Notes: a model not told the origin generated them from the letters alone. A stretch of 39,350 bases of DNA from DASSUC01 sp035649895 (GCA_035649895.1 DASRIS010000014.1:1-39350); one strand, 5' to 3'; counted from the stretch's first letter, positions 23,810 through 32,045 are shown. Numbers and translations are program-made.

Positions 23810-24862
23810 ATGTCGCCGATGCTGACAGTAACCGGCACTGGTGCGCTGCCCATCGGACCGGAATGGGCCTATGAGCTCAAATGGGACGGGGTACGGGCGA
23901 TCGCGGTCCTCACCGGCGGCGCGGTGCGCCTCTACGCGCGCTCTGGAGCGGAGATCACCGCGGCCTACCCGGAGCTGGTCCCGCTCGGCGGGCAGCTCGC
24001 CGACGGGGTGCTCGACGGGGAGGTCGTGGTGCTCGACGCCGCTGGCCGGCCGTCGTTCACCGCGCTGGCCGAACGGATGCACGTACGGGAGCCGGGCCGG
24101 GCCGCCCGGCTGGCCGCGGCGCTCCCGGTCACGATGATGATCTTCGACCTGCTCCGGCTCGGCGACGCCGACCTGACCCCGTTGCCGTACGCCACCCGCC
24201 GGGAGGCGCTGGAACAGCTCGGGCTCGCCGGCCCGCACTGGCTGGTGCCGCCGAGCTTCGCCGACGGCCCGGCGACTGCTGCGGCCGCCCGGGAGAACGG
24301 GCTCGAGGGCGTGGTCGCCAAGCGGGTGGGATCGCCGTACCGGCCTGGCGTACGGTCACCGGACTGGGTCAAGGTCAAGGTGGAAGCGACCGAGGACCTT
24401 GTGGTGGGTGGGTGGAAGCCGGGTGCTCGCCGGCTCGGCTCGTTGCTGGTCGGCGTACCGGTGGGGTTGGTGGGGCCCGGGCCGGCGGGTCTGGAGGGTT
24501 CGGCTGGGCCGGCAGGTCCGGCTGGCCTGGTGGGCCCGGCCGGCCTGGTGCGTCCGGGTGGGCCGGTGGGGTTGCGGTTCTGCGGTCGGGTGGGTGGCGG
24601 GATCAGCGCGGCGGCACAGGAGGACCTGCTCCATGTGCTCGGGCCGCTGCGGGCGCGCTCGTCCCCGTTCGTCGAGCCGCTGCCGCGGGAGGATGCCAAG
24701 GACGCGAACTGGGTAAGACCGGAGGTCGTCGTGGAGGTGCGGTACGGCCAGCGGACCCCGGATGGCCGGCTGCGCTTCCCGCGCTTCGTACGGCGGAGGT
24801 GGGACAAGTCCCCGGAGGACTGTGCCGATGGTGGCCGAGCGGATCCTGGTCCGGGTCGATGA
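23810..24862 (+). CDS. ligD: ATP-dependent DNA ligase, LigD ligase-domain type
   Basis: 350 residues from ATG 23810, chosen because GGAG lies 7 nt upstream and family members begin MSPMLxxxG; ATG 23786, in frame, lacks a ribosome site and would add eight residues. The adenylation motif YELKWDGVRA places the nucleophile at Lys24. Further ligase motifs are VLDGEVVVLD, FDLLRL, GLEGVVAKRVGSPYRPG and WVKVKV. The OB-fold part carries a Gly/Pro-rich collagen-like insertion, about residues 215-256 (GPAGLEGSAGPAGPAGLVGP), not typical of ligases. It seals DNA ends in NHEJ. It overlaps the polymerase gene by 35 bp. Confidence 0.92.
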   Translation: MSPMLTVTGTGALPIGPEWAYELKWDGVRAIAVLTGGAVRLYARSGAEITAAYPELVPLGGQLADGVLDGEVVVLDAAGRPSFTALAERMHVREPGRAARLAAALPVTMMIFDLLRLGDADLTPLPYATRREALEQLGLAGPHWLVPPSFADGPATAAAARENGLEGVVAKRVGSPYRPGVRSPDWVKVKVEATEDLVVGGWKPGARRLGSLLVGVPVGLVGPGPAGLEGSAGPAGPAGLVGPAGLVRPGGPVGLRFCGRVGGGISAAAQEDLLHVLGPLRARSSPFVEPLPREDAKDANWVRPEVVVEVRYGQRTPDGRLRFPRFVRRRWDKSPEDCADGGRADPGPGR

Positions 24863-25730
24863 CCGTGAGCTGGAGCTGTCCAACCTGGACAAGGTGCTCT
24901 ACCCCGCGGTCGGCTTCACCAAAGGGGAGGTGATCGACTACTACACGCGGATCTCGCCGGTGCTCCTGCCGCACCTGCGCGACCGGGCGCTCACCCGCAT
25001 CCGCTACCCGAACGGCGTCGACGCGCCTTTCTTCTTCGAGAAGAACGCGCCCGGGGGTACCCCGGACTGGGTACGCCTGGAGACCTTGCCGGCGCCCGGC
25101 TCCAGCACGGGCCGGGAGATGCTGGACTACGTCGTCGCCGACGACCTGCCGACGTTGGTGTGGCTGGCCAACCTCGCCTCCCTGGAGCTGCACACGCCAC
25201 AGTGGAAGGTCGGCTCGGCCGGGCCGGACCTGATGGTGGTCGACCTCGACCCGGGGGCGCCGGCCGCGCTGCCGGAGTGCTGCGAGGTGGCGCTGCTCAT
25301 GCGGGACCGGCTCGCCGAGGACGGGCTGGACGCGTATCCCAAGACGTCGGGCAAGAAGGGCATGCAGCTGTGCTGCCCGATCGCCGGGACGCAGCCTTCG
25401 GACCAGGTCTCGGCGTACGCGCGACGGGTGGCAGAGGCGCTGGAGCGGGCGCATCCGCGTCTCATCACGTCGAAGATGGCGAAGCGGCTGCGGCCGGGCA
25501 AGGTGTTCATCGACTGGAGCCAGAACAATGCGGCGAAGACGACGGTCGCGCCGTACTCGTTGCGGGCCATGCCGATGCCGACGGTGTCCGCGCCGCTGAC
25601 CTGGGACGAGGTTTTGTCCGCGCAGCTGACGGCCGCAGACTTCACGGCCAACGTGGTCCTGGACCGGATCGACAAGCACGGTGACCTGCTGGGGGCCCTC
25701 TGCGAGCCCGGCCCCGAGGTGCCGTCCTGA
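24828..25730 (+). CDS. LigD polymerase-domain protein (PolDom)
   Basis: 300 residues from ATG 24828, inside the end of the ligase gene (35-bp overlap, different frame). It is the archaeo-eukaryotic primase-type polymerase of NHEJ: LSNLDKVLYPAVGFTKGEVI, RYPNGVDAPFFFEKN, the metal-binding Asp139-Leu-Asp141 in VVDLDPG, TSGKKGMQLCCPI, and the RPGKVFIDWSQNN and KTTVAPYSLRA blocks. It adds nucleotides, often ribonucleotides, at breaks before ligation. Ligase and polymerase are separate genes here, and no LigD nuclease domain lies in the window. Confidence 0.94.
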   Translation: MVAERILVRVDDRELELSNLDKVLYPAVGFTKGEVIDYYTRISPVLLPHLRDRALTRIRYPNGVDAPFFFEKNAPGGTPDWVRLETLPAPGSSTGREMLDYVVADDLPTLVWLANLASLELHTPQWKVGSAGPDLMVVDLDPGAPAALPECCEVALLMRDRLAEDGLDAYPKTSGKKGMQLCCPIAGTQPSDQVSAYARRVAEALERAHPRLITSKMAKRLRPGKVFIDWSQNNAAKTTVAPYSLRAMPMPTVSAPLTWDEVLSAQLTAADFTANVVLDRIDKHGDLLGALCEPGPEVPS

Positions 25731-25738
25731 CGATAGGT

Positions 25739-25754
25739 GGTGCAGTTCTGCACC
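25739..25754. terminator. Short hairpin after the LigD polymerase gene
   Basis: GGTGCA (25739-25744) pairs with TGCACC (25749-25754) around GTTC, 8 bp after the stop codon. The right arm and the bases that follow (TTCTGCACCGGATGCGG, 25746-25762) resemble the left end of the 105-bp palindrome at 9593, CTCTGCACCAGATGCGCG. A TATGAT box at 25763-25768 could be a -10 for the next gene. Weak as a terminator. Confidence 0.35.
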
Positions 25755-25862
25755 GGATGCGGTATGATCGCAAGTCACTCCTGCTAGCTGGGCCCTGGTG
25801 TCTGAGGGGATTCATTGTTCAGTCGATGACATATGATAACCAGATGACGGGAGTGATGGGGC

Positions 25863-26087
25863 GTGGCAACTTGCCGGCACCAGAAGAAGGAGGTCGCCCG
25901 GGCCTTGGGGCGTTCCCAGAGGGCTGGGCTGGACGTGTATGAGATCCACCGCGGCCACCGTTGGGGTGAAGTGAGATGTGTCCCGTGTGGAGAGAGCAGA
26001 GACATCTGGTCCACACCTCGCGACCCTGCGGCCCACGCCAAGCAGATCGATCGATTTACAAGCTCCCATGCTCACTGTGCGGGGTGA
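25863..26087 (+). CDS. Small CxxC/His-rich protein of a two-gene module
   Basis: 74 residues from GTG 25863, with GGAG about 12 nt upstream. The sequence reads as a genuine protein: CRHQKKEVARALGRSQRAGL, YEIHRGHRWGEVRCVPCGES, and IWSTPRDPAAHAKQIDRFTS ending HAHC. Cys3, the Cys-x2-Cys pair and the C-terminal His/Cys cluster suggest a small metal site. GHRWGxxRC and WSTPRxPxxHAKQI are motifs I associate with small actinobacterial proteins paired with an HTH gene, perhaps a HicA-like toxin variant; this is memory, not a search. A GATAAC/TATGAT-like AT patch precedes it. The HTH gene follows 22 bp later. Confidence 0.65.
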   Translation: MATCRHQKKEVARALGRSQRAGLDVYEIHRGHRWGEVRCVPCGESRDIWSTPRDPAAHAKQIDRFTSSHAHCAG

Positions 26088-26109
26088 TGAAGGGCAGAGG
26101 AGGGAGGCC

Positions 26110-26628
26110 ATGACGACGCACGTGTTCACGGTGGTGCTTGATCGGCGGCCTACCGACGACGAGTTGGACGCTCTCTTCGAGGCTGGCTGTGACGATGCGG
26201 CTTTTGGTGTCCAGGACGGGCTGTCAGTCGCCGAGTTCGACCGGGAGGCACCTGCCATGGCGGACGCCATCGCGTCCGCAGTGCGTGACATCGAGTCAGT
26301 CGGTCTCTCGGCGATTCGGGTCGTCGACCAGGATCTCGTGACGCTCGCGGACATCGCTGACCGGCTGGGCCAGAGCCGGGAGTCGGTGCGCCGTTACACG
26401 ACCGGGGCACGAGGACCTGGCGGCTTCCCGCCCCCGGTCAACCCGGGCCGGGATGGCACGGTGTTCTACCGGTGGAGTGAGGCTGCGGCGTGGGTCCGCG
26501 AAAACCTGAAGATAGACGTGCCTGACACTGACCCAGCTCTCGTCGTGGCAAACCTGGTTCTACAGGCGCGTCAGCACAGAGGCAAGGTGGTTCACATGTC
26601 AGCGCTCAGCGATCTCCTGGCCGACTGA
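26110..26628 (+). CDS. HTH protein, probable antitoxin/regulator of the module
   Basis: 172 residues from ATG 26110, with an AGGGAGG site. An N-terminal alpha/beta part (HVFTVVLDRRPTDDELDALF, CDDAAFGVQDGLSVAEFDRE, then SVGLSAIRVVDQ) is followed by a helix-turn-helix at about 77-100 (LVTLADIADRLGQSRESVRR) with a wing-like TTGARGPGGFPPPV and FYRWSEAAAWVRENL. This is a MerR/excisionase-like DNA-binding block. The tail is helical. Order small protein then HTH protein with 22-bp spacing is common for toxin-antitoxin operons in which the second gene is the antitoxin. Type not assigned. Confidence 0.72.
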   Translation: MTTHVFTVVLDRRPTDDELDALFEAGCDDAAFGVQDGLSVAEFDREAPAMADAIASAVRDIESVGLSAIRVVDQDLVTLADIADRLGQSRESVRRYTTGARGPGGFPPPVNPGRDGTVFYRWSEAAAWVRENLKIDVPDTDPALVVANLVLQARQHRGKVVHMSALSDLLAD

Positions 26629-26640
26629 CGAGAAACACCC

Positions 26641-26712
26641 CTAGTCCGTCCAGAGCGGGGGGCGGGGCCGAACGGGTGGTCGGCGTCGACCATCCTGTAG
26701 GCGTACCCCTGC
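26641..26712 (-). repeat. Decayed copy of the XPB helicase 3' end
   Basis: This 72-bp stretch aligns with 27992-28061, the 3' end of the XPB-like helicase gene, in the same orientation. The inner 32 bp (26681-26712) differ at only three positions and encode QGYAYRMVDADH on the minus strand, against QGYAYTIVDADD in the intact gene. The outer part shows a 2-bp length difference and more changes. The two copies flank a toxin-antitoxin pair about 1.35 kb long. Confidence 0.88.
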
Positions 26713-26837
26713 ACCACTAACACGTCGAGGCGGCTCAGCCGTGGCTGGCGACCCACGATGGCCTGACTGAGGCAGAAACCGTGCTGGATCCGGGAACCGG
26801 CTGACCGTCGACGAGGTGCTGACGCTCGGGACTGAAA

Positions 26838-27233
26838 TTACGGCCACTGCTGGTCTACTCGACCGTTGCGATGCGCGATCCAGATTGCACCGCCCGGATG
26901 TTCCGCGCAGATCTCGTGAACCCTCGGCATGGCCGCCAATAACGCGTCGGCCATCTCGGCGAACCCCAAGTTACCGTTGGCCAACGCAAATAGCCACACC
27001 GCATGCTCGGCAACTGCGTCCCGCTCACGGGTGACGTACCGAATCTTTTTGTTCTTGGTCAAGGCTGCCCACCGCTGGGCGCCAGCCTTCGCGATCCAGA
27101 TCGGATCTTCGGTTTGTTGAGACTGCTCCTCGCCGTATACGTCAGCAAGGGTGTGTACGATTTCCCCAGCGCCGCGTAGGGCGGCAACCACCCGCTTGCC
27201 GACATCACGGTCGGCGAGAAACTCAAGCGGCAC
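26838..27233 (-). CDS. PIN-like (DUF5615/VapC45-type) toxin
   Basis: 131 residues from GTG 27233, overlapping the antitoxin stop by 11 bp. The start PLEFLADRDVGKRVVAALRG and the following EIVHTLADVYGEEQSQQTED, DPIWIAKAGAQRWAALTKNK and IRYVTRERDAVAEHAVWLF carry the spaced acidic residues (Asp8/Asp10, the EDPIWI Asp, and the TRERD Asp) of the PIN-like domain found in DUF5615/VapC45-type ribonuclease toxins. The C-terminal 35 residues are a variable tail. It is paired with a DUF433-type antitoxin and lies inside the segment bounded by the XPB 3'-end repeat. Confidence 0.8.
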   Translation of the reverse strand: MPLEFLADRDVGKRVVAALRGAGEIVHTLADVYGEEQSQQTEDPIWIAKAGAQRWAALTKNKKIRYVTRERDAVAEHAVWLFALANGNLGFAEMADALLAAMPRVHEICAEHPGGAIWIAHRNGRVDQQWP

Positions 27234-27903
27234 GCCGGGCCATCACCCGCAGCACGGTCTCCACCTCTTCGGTGGTGATGCCGTACTCGTCGGCGATGTC
27301 CTCGACCGACTCACCGCCGCCATAGAACAGGTCGGCGATCGTCTCGACACGGACCTTGCTCCTGCCCAGCACCGGCTGGCCGAAGGCGAAACGTGGGTCG
27401 ATGATGACCTGCGCTGCCCCGTATGGGCGCAGCACCAGCCGGTCAGCGAACCCATCGGGTCCGTAGTGCACGTATTTGATCACCGTTTCGATGACCTGCC
27501 TAAGGGTCCCCTGCCCATCCCGGGCCCGTACCCACTCGGGCGCCACCTTCGTGGCCGCGTTGTACAGCAGCTCGCCTCCGTCGGAGGCGATTGTGTTTGT
27601 GGCCAGCACGTACTCTTCGCCGGTGCGCCGACGTAGCTCGGCCACACCCTCACGGATATTCTGCATAGATAGACCGGAACGGCGCAGCTCGCGCAGGATC
27701 TGCGCCTCGGCAAGGGCGATGAACGGCACACGGGGTCCATGCGGCATAGGGGGCGGCACGGAGTGCATGACCGGCCTTGCCCGGCCATGCTTCTTGAGCC
27801 ATTCCTTGATGGTCGTGGGAGGTACGCCGAGGTGCACGCCCGTCGCTTGGGCGGTGAGGATCGGCTCAATGAACCGCGCATCCCGCCCCGGCTTCACGAC
27901 CAT
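27223..27903 (-). CDS. HTH-DUF433 antitoxin
   Basis: 226 residues from ATG 27903. The N-terminus has a MerR-like helix-turn-helix (ARFIEPILTAQATGVHLGVP, PTTIKEWLKKHGRARP) and a helical linker (EAQILRELRRSGLSMQNIRE). Residues about 170-226 form a DUF433 domain: FGQPVLGRSKVRVETIADLF, then GESVEDIADEYGITTEEVET and VLRVMARRAA, matching the GxPxxxGxRIxV and GxSxEEIAxxY pattern. DUF433 proteins are the antitoxin partners of PIN-like toxins. It should both repress its operon and block the toxin. The start is 88 bp from the end of the XPB helicase gene. Confidence 0.85.
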   Translation of the reverse strand: MVVKPGRDARFIEPILTAQATGVHLGVPPTTIKEWLKKHGRARPVMHSVPPPMPHGPRVPFIALAEAQILRELRRSGLSMQNIREGVAELRRRTGEEYVLATNTIASDGGELLYNAATKVAPEWVRARDGQGTLRQVIETVIKYVHYGPDGFADRLVLRPYGAAQVIIDPRFAFGQPVLGRSKVRVETIADLFYGGGESVEDIADEYGITTEEVETVLRVMARRAA

Positions 27904-27991
27904 GCCGCCACGGTACCGGCCTGGAGCGGACGTTCCGGTCTGTCGCCGCTGGTATGTCGGCCCCGTCTGGTCTGGACCAGAGTGAGCCCGA

Positions 27992-28061
27992 CTACTCCGT
28001 CCGGGGTAGGGGTGGGCCGAGTACGTCGTCGGCGTCGACGATCGTGTACGCGTACCCCTGC
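27992..28061 (-). repeat. XPB 3'-end repeat, copy within the intact gene
   Basis: This is the intact partner of the decayed copy at 26641-26712. It encodes the last residues of the helicase, QGYAYTIVDADDVLGPPLP and RTE, with the stop at 27992-27994. Both copies have the same orientation, so they are direct repeats. Confidence 0.88.
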
Positions 28062-29653
28062 TCAGCTAGGAACCGCTGGCGGTGGGCTGCGTACTCGGTG
28101 TCGATCGTGTCCCTTGCGACCACCGTGTAGAAGTGGGCCTGCCGGCCGTCGGCCTTGGGGCGCAGCACCCGGCCGAGGCGCTGGGCCTCCTCCTGGCGCG
28201 AGCCGAAGGTGCCGGAGACCTGGATCGCCACCGCGGCCTCGGGCAGGTCGATGGAGAAGTTGCCGACCCGGGAGATGACCAGCGTCGGCACGGTGCCGGC
28301 GCGGAACTCGTCGAAGAGGCGTTCCCGTTCCCGGTTGGTGGTGGCGCCCTGCACCAGGGGCGCGTCCAGGAAGGTGGACAGCTCGTGCAGCTGGTCCAGG
28401 TAGCCGCCGATGACCAGCATCTGGTCGCCCCGGTGCCGCTCGACCAGGGCCCGTACCACTGGAAGCTTGGTGCGCGCGGTGGCCGCCACCCGGTAGCGCT
28501 CCTCGGGCTCGGCGGTGGCGTAGGCCATCCGCTCCGTGTCGGTCAGCGTCACCCGGACCTCGGTGCAGTCGGCCGGGGCGATCCACCCCTGCGCCTCGAT
28601 GTCCTTCCACGGCGCGTCGTACCGCTTGGGGCCGATCAGCGAGAAGACGTCGCCCTCGCGGCCGTCCTCCCGTACCAGCGTGGCGGTCAGTCCCAGCCGG
28701 CGGCGGGCCTGCAGGTCCGCGGTGAAGCGGAAGATCGGCGCGGGCAGCAGGTGCACCTCGTCGTAGATCACCAGGCCCCAGTCGCGGGCGCCGAAGACGT
28801 CCAGGTGCGGGTAGGCGCCGTGGCGCCGGGTGGTGAGCACCTGGTACGTGGCGATGGTGACCGGCCGGATCTCCTTGCGCTCACCCGAGTACTCGCCGAT
28901 CTCCGCGTCAGTCAGCGACGTGCGCGCGACCAGCTCCCGCTTCCACTGCCGGCCGGCGACGGTGTTGGTCACCAGGATCAGCGTGGTCGCTGAGACCTCG
29001 GCCATCGCCGCCGCGCCGACCAGCGTCTTGCCGGCGCCGCACGGCAGCACCACCACACCCGACCCGCCGGCCCAGAAGTGCTCGACCGCCTCCCGCTGGT
29101 ACGAGCGCAGCTGCCACCCGCGCTCCACCAGCGAGATCGGGTGCGCCTCGCCGTCCACGTAGCCGGCCAGGTCCTCGGCGGGCCAGCCCAGCTTGAGCAG
29201 GGCCTGCTTGAGCCGGCCGCGCTCGGACGGGTGCACCAGGACGGTGTCCTGGTCGACCCGGGCGCCGAGCATCCCGGCCAGCTTCTTGGAGCGGGCCACC
29301 TCGGTCAGCACCGCGCGGTCCAGCCCGTGCAGCACCAGCCCGTGCGCCGGGTCGTTGAGCAGCTGGAGGCGGCCGTACCGGTCCATGGTCTCGGTGACGT
29401 CGACCAGCAGCGCGTGCGGCACGGGGTAGCGGGAGAAGCGCAGCAGCGCGTCGACCACGCCCTCGGCGTCGTGCCCGGCGGCCCGCGCGTTCCACAGCCC
29501 GAGCGGGGTCAGCCGGTAGGTGTGCACGTGCTCCGGCGACCGTTCCAGCTCGGCGAAGGGCGCGATCGCCATCCGGCACGCGTGGGCGTCCGGGTGGTCG
29601 ACCTCGAGCAGCAGTGTCTTGTCCGACTGCACGATGAGTGGTCCGCCGGTCAC
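27992..29653 (-). CDS. XPB/Ssl2-type DEAD/DEAH-box helicase
   Basis: 553 residues from ATG 29653. Residues 1-170 are the helicase-associated N-terminal domain. The RecA-like core has LRSYQREAV, Walker A CGAGKT (205-210), TIATYQVLT, Walker B DEVH (298-301), the LTATLVRED motif, and motifs V and VI at GNFSIDLPEA and QEEAQRLGRVLRP. Actinobacterial XPB homologues are ATP-driven 3'-5' DNA translocases linked to repair. The C-terminus ends in the sequence duplicated at 26641. The NHEJ genes a few kb away make a loose repair neighbourhood. Confidence 0.95.
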   Translation of the reverse strand: MTGGPLIVQSDKTLLLEVDHPDAHACRMAIAPFAELERSPEHVHTYRLTPLGLWNARAAGHDAEGVVDALLRFSRYPVPHALLVDVTETMDRYGRLQLLNDPAHGLVLHGLDRAVLTEVARSKKLAGMLGARVDQDTVLVHPSERGRLKQALLKLGWPAEDLAGYVDGEAHPISLVERGWQLRSYQREAVEHFWAGGSGVVVLPCGAGKTLVGAAAMAEVSATTLILVTNTVAGRQWKRELVARTSLTDAEIGEYSGERKEIRPVTIATYQVLTTRRHGAYPHLDVFGARDWGLVIYDEVHLLPAPIFRFTADLQARRRLGLTATLVREDGREGDVFSLIGPKRYDAPWKDIEAQGWIAPADCTEVRVTLTDTERMAYATAEPEERYRVAATARTKLPVVRALVERHRGDQMLVIGGYLDQLHELSTFLDAPLVQGATTNRERERLFDEFRAGTVPTLVISRVGNFSIDLPEAAVAIQVSGTFGSRQEEAQRLGRVLRPKADGRQAHFYTVVARDTIDTEYAAHRQRFLAEQGYAYTIVDADDVLGPPLPRTE

Positions 29654-29883
29654 CAGGAGGTCCTCACTTGGTCAGTTCTGTGCAGGAACGGGACCTCCCA
29701 GTGTGACACGGGCGGGCCGGCTGCGACGGGATATCGCACGTCCGCGGCGGACGGCGGAACGTCCGCGGCCGACCGTTCCTGGTGATCCGGTAACAAAGTG
29801 GCGAACCCAGATCCGTCCGGGCAACCGGCGGACCCGCCCAGGCGTCTATCTGGCGACAACCGCAACCGGCTCGGGGAGGGACG

Positions 29884-30732
29884 ATGGCTACGCAGGTCTC
29901 CCGGCTCCTTGCCGTCGCGGTTGCCGTGCTGGTCGGAGCCGGAGCGTGCGCGTTCGGGCCGCAGCGGGAGCGGGGAGCCGGCGGGCTTCCGCCAGCGCCT
30001 GTGGCGGACGGTACAACGGGGGCGAGCGCGCCGCCCGGACCCGGCCGGTCGACGCCCGCCGGCGGCATCACGCCGCCGGCGGCGTCTTCTCCGGCCCCGA
30101 CCCAGGGTCCCGCCCGCCCGACCCGGCCGCCGTCGCCGGCCGGCTGCCCCCAGGGCGAGCACCAGCGCGAGGTGGAGACGTACCTCGCCCGGCTCGGCGG
30201 GTTCGGGCCGGTCACCGTCGACGGCAGGCAGTCGGCCGGCGACTGCGCCGCGATCATCAAGTTCCAGCGGCGGTACGGCATCAGCCCGGCGGCCGGGCGG
30301 GCCGGCCCGACCACCGTGGACGTGGCCCGACGGCTGGCGTTCACGCGTACCGGCGCGTGCCGTACCGGGGGCGTCACCACGGTCTGTGTCAACCTCGCCC
30401 TGCAGACGGTGTGGGTGATGCGCGGTGACAGCGTGCTGCTGCGGCCGACCGTGACCCGTACCGGGATGAGCGGGTTCGCCACGCCGGCTGGCACGTTCGC
30501 CATCGACGCGACGAACCCGCGCGAGTGGTCTGTGCCGTACCAGGTGTGGATGCCGTACTGGCAGCACTTCTACGGCGGGATGGGGTTCCACGAGACCACC
30601 ACATACCTGCACGACCCGTCGCTCGGCTCGCACGGCTGCGTGAACCTGCTGCCCCAGGACGCGCGCCAGCTGTGGGACCTGGCCGGGGTCGGCACGCGCG
30701 TCTACCTCTTCGGCCGCCGGCCAGGGACCTGA
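29884..30732 (+). CDS. L,D-transpeptidase-like cell-wall enzyme
   Basis: 282 residues from ATG 29884, behind GGGGAGGGACG. An N-terminal hydrophobic export signal (VSRLLAVAVAVLVGAGACAF) ends at Cys, a weak lipobox, so it may be a lipoprotein. A Pro/Ala-rich spacer (about 50-85) leads to a peptidoglycan-binding-like domain (REVETYLARLGGFGPVTVDG, AAIIKFQRRYGISPAAGRAG). The YkuD-type catalytic part follows: GMSGFATPAGTFAID, MGFHETTTYLHDPSLGSHGC, with His250 and the nucleophile Cys252 in SHGCVNL. It should form 3-3 peptidoglycan cross-links or attach proteins outside the membrane. Confidence 0.9.
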   Translation: MATQVSRLLAVAVAVLVGAGACAFGPQRERGAGGLPPAPVADGTTGASAPPGPGRSTPAGGITPPAASSPAPTQGPARPTRPPSPAGCPQGEHQREVETYLARLGGFGPVTVDGRQSAGDCAAIIKFQRRYGISPAAGRAGPTTVDVARRLAFTRTGACRTGGVTTVCVNLALQTVWVMRGDSVLLRPTVTRTGMSGFATPAGTFAIDATNPREWSVPYQVWMPYWQHFYGGMGFHETTTYLHDPSLGSHGCVNLLPQDARQLWDLAGVGTRVYLFGRRPGT

Positions 30733-30842
30733 CCGCAACGCCGGACCGACCGGGACGTTCGACACCGGATGAGCCGGGACGACCGGAGCACCCCACCGTG
30801 GCGTGAGCCGGCGAGCGGTATCGATCCGCCTAGGATCGTTAC

Positions 30843-32045
30843 GTGGCCAAGACCGCAGACGAGCTGCTCCTGCTCCTCGCCGATGTGGAGACCGACCAGG
30901 TCGAGCGGAAGGAGTCGCTGCGCGTCGGCGATGCCAAGGAGCGGGTCTGCCAGGCGATCTGCGCCTACGCGAACGACCTTCCGGACCGCCGGACCTCCGG
31001 GGTGATCTTCATCGGCGTTACTGACAATGGGCGGCCAACGGGCTTAACAGTCGACGACCGGCTGCTCCTTGAGCTGTCCGACCTGCGTGGTCAGGGCAAG
31101 ATCCTGCCACCTCCGATCATGACGGTCAGCAAGCTCGATATGGGTGGCGCAGCGGTAGCCGTGGTAGAGGTCGAACCAAGCCCCAGTCCGCCGGTGCGCT
31201 TCAACGGTCAGGTCTGGATCCGGGTCGGGCCGCGCCGGGCGATAGCCACCCTCGACGAGGAGCGACGCCTGGCCGAGCGTCGCCGAGCAGCCGACCTGCC
31301 TTTCGACAGCCGCCCTGCTTGGGGAAGCCAGCTGTCAGACATCGATGTTGGGTTCTTTGAGCGGGAGTACCTCCCCAGTGTGCTTCCGCCGGAAGCGGTA
31401 GCGGCAAACGGGCGAACTGTCGTACAGCGGCTGGCCTCGCTGCGTCTCGCCACATTGGACGGCACTCCCACCAACGCCGGGATCCTCATCCTCGGCATCG
31501 AGCCGGTGCGCTTTCTGCCAGGTGCCTACGTACAGTTCCTGAGGGTTGACGGGGGCGACCTGAGTGCGGCGATCATTGACGAGCGGCGCCTTACCCCAGC
31601 GCTCCCGTCGCTGCTGCGTGAGCTTGACGAGCTGCTCCGGCTGAACATCCGTACCGCAGTCCGGATCGGCGAGGCACTGCGTGACAGCCGTCACTCCGAC
31701 TACCCGCTTGCGGCGTTGCAACAGCTCACCCGTAACGCGGTCCTCCACCGTAGCTATGAGGGAACCGCAGCTCCGGTCCGCCTGACCTGGTACCGCGACC
31801 GAGTTGAGATCTACTCGCCCGGTGGGCCGTACGGCGTGGTGACCGTGGAGAACTTCGGCCAGCCGGGCGTGACCGACTACCGGAACCCGATCCTGGCCGA
31901 GGCGATGGGTGCGCTCGGCTACGTCCAGAAGTTCGGCGCGGGGCTGCAGATCACCCGCCGCAGCTTGCAGGAGAACGGCAACCCACCCGCTGATTTCACG
32001 CCCGACCCGTCCTATGTCGGGGTAGTCGTGCGGGAGGCCAAGTGA
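30843..32045 (+). CDS. AlbA_2/Schlafen-type ATP-binding protein
   Basis: 400 residues from GTG 30843. Residues about 10-140 form an AlbA_2 (Schlafen-like) domain: TDQVERKESLRV, AICAYANDLPDRRTSGVIFI, GVTDNGRPTGLTVDD and VAVVEVEPSPSPPVRFNGQV with WIRVGPRRA. A middle winged region follows (VQRLASLRLATLDGTPTNAG). Residues about 270-390 resemble a GHKL ATPase: RNAVLHRSYEGTAAPVRL (N-box), DRVEIYSPGGPYG (G1-type) and GAGLQITRRSLQENG. Such proteins are DNA-linked regulators or effectors of unclear function. The stop overlaps the start of the ParA-type gene by 4 bp, so the two form one operon. Confidence 0.85.
   Translation: MAKTADELLLLLADVETDQVERKESLRVGDAKERVCQAICAYANDLPDRRTSGVIFIGVTDNGRPTGLTVDDRLLLELSDLRGQGKILPPPIMTVSKLDMGGAAVAVVEVEPSPSPPVRFNGQVWIRVGPRRAIATLDEERRLAERRRAADLPFDSRPAWGSQLSDIDVGFFEREYLPSVLPPEAVAANGRTVVQRLASLRLATLDGTPTNAGILILGIEPVRFLPGAYVQFLRVDGGDLSAAIIDERRLTPALPSLLRELDELLRLNIRTAVRIGEALRDSRHSDYPLAALQQLTRNAVLHRSYEGTAAPVRLTWYRDRVEIYSPGGPYGVVTVENFGQPGVTDYRNPILAEAMGALGYVQKFGAGLQITRRSLQENGNPPADFTPDPSYVGVVVREAK

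Noticed and set aside
29760..29883. Possible riboswitch (ydaO-like) before the L,D-transpeptidase gene
   Set aside because: GTAACAAA and CCCAGAT looked suggestive, but I could not form the conserved helices; only short CGTCCGCGGC direct repeats and a ribosome site are clear.
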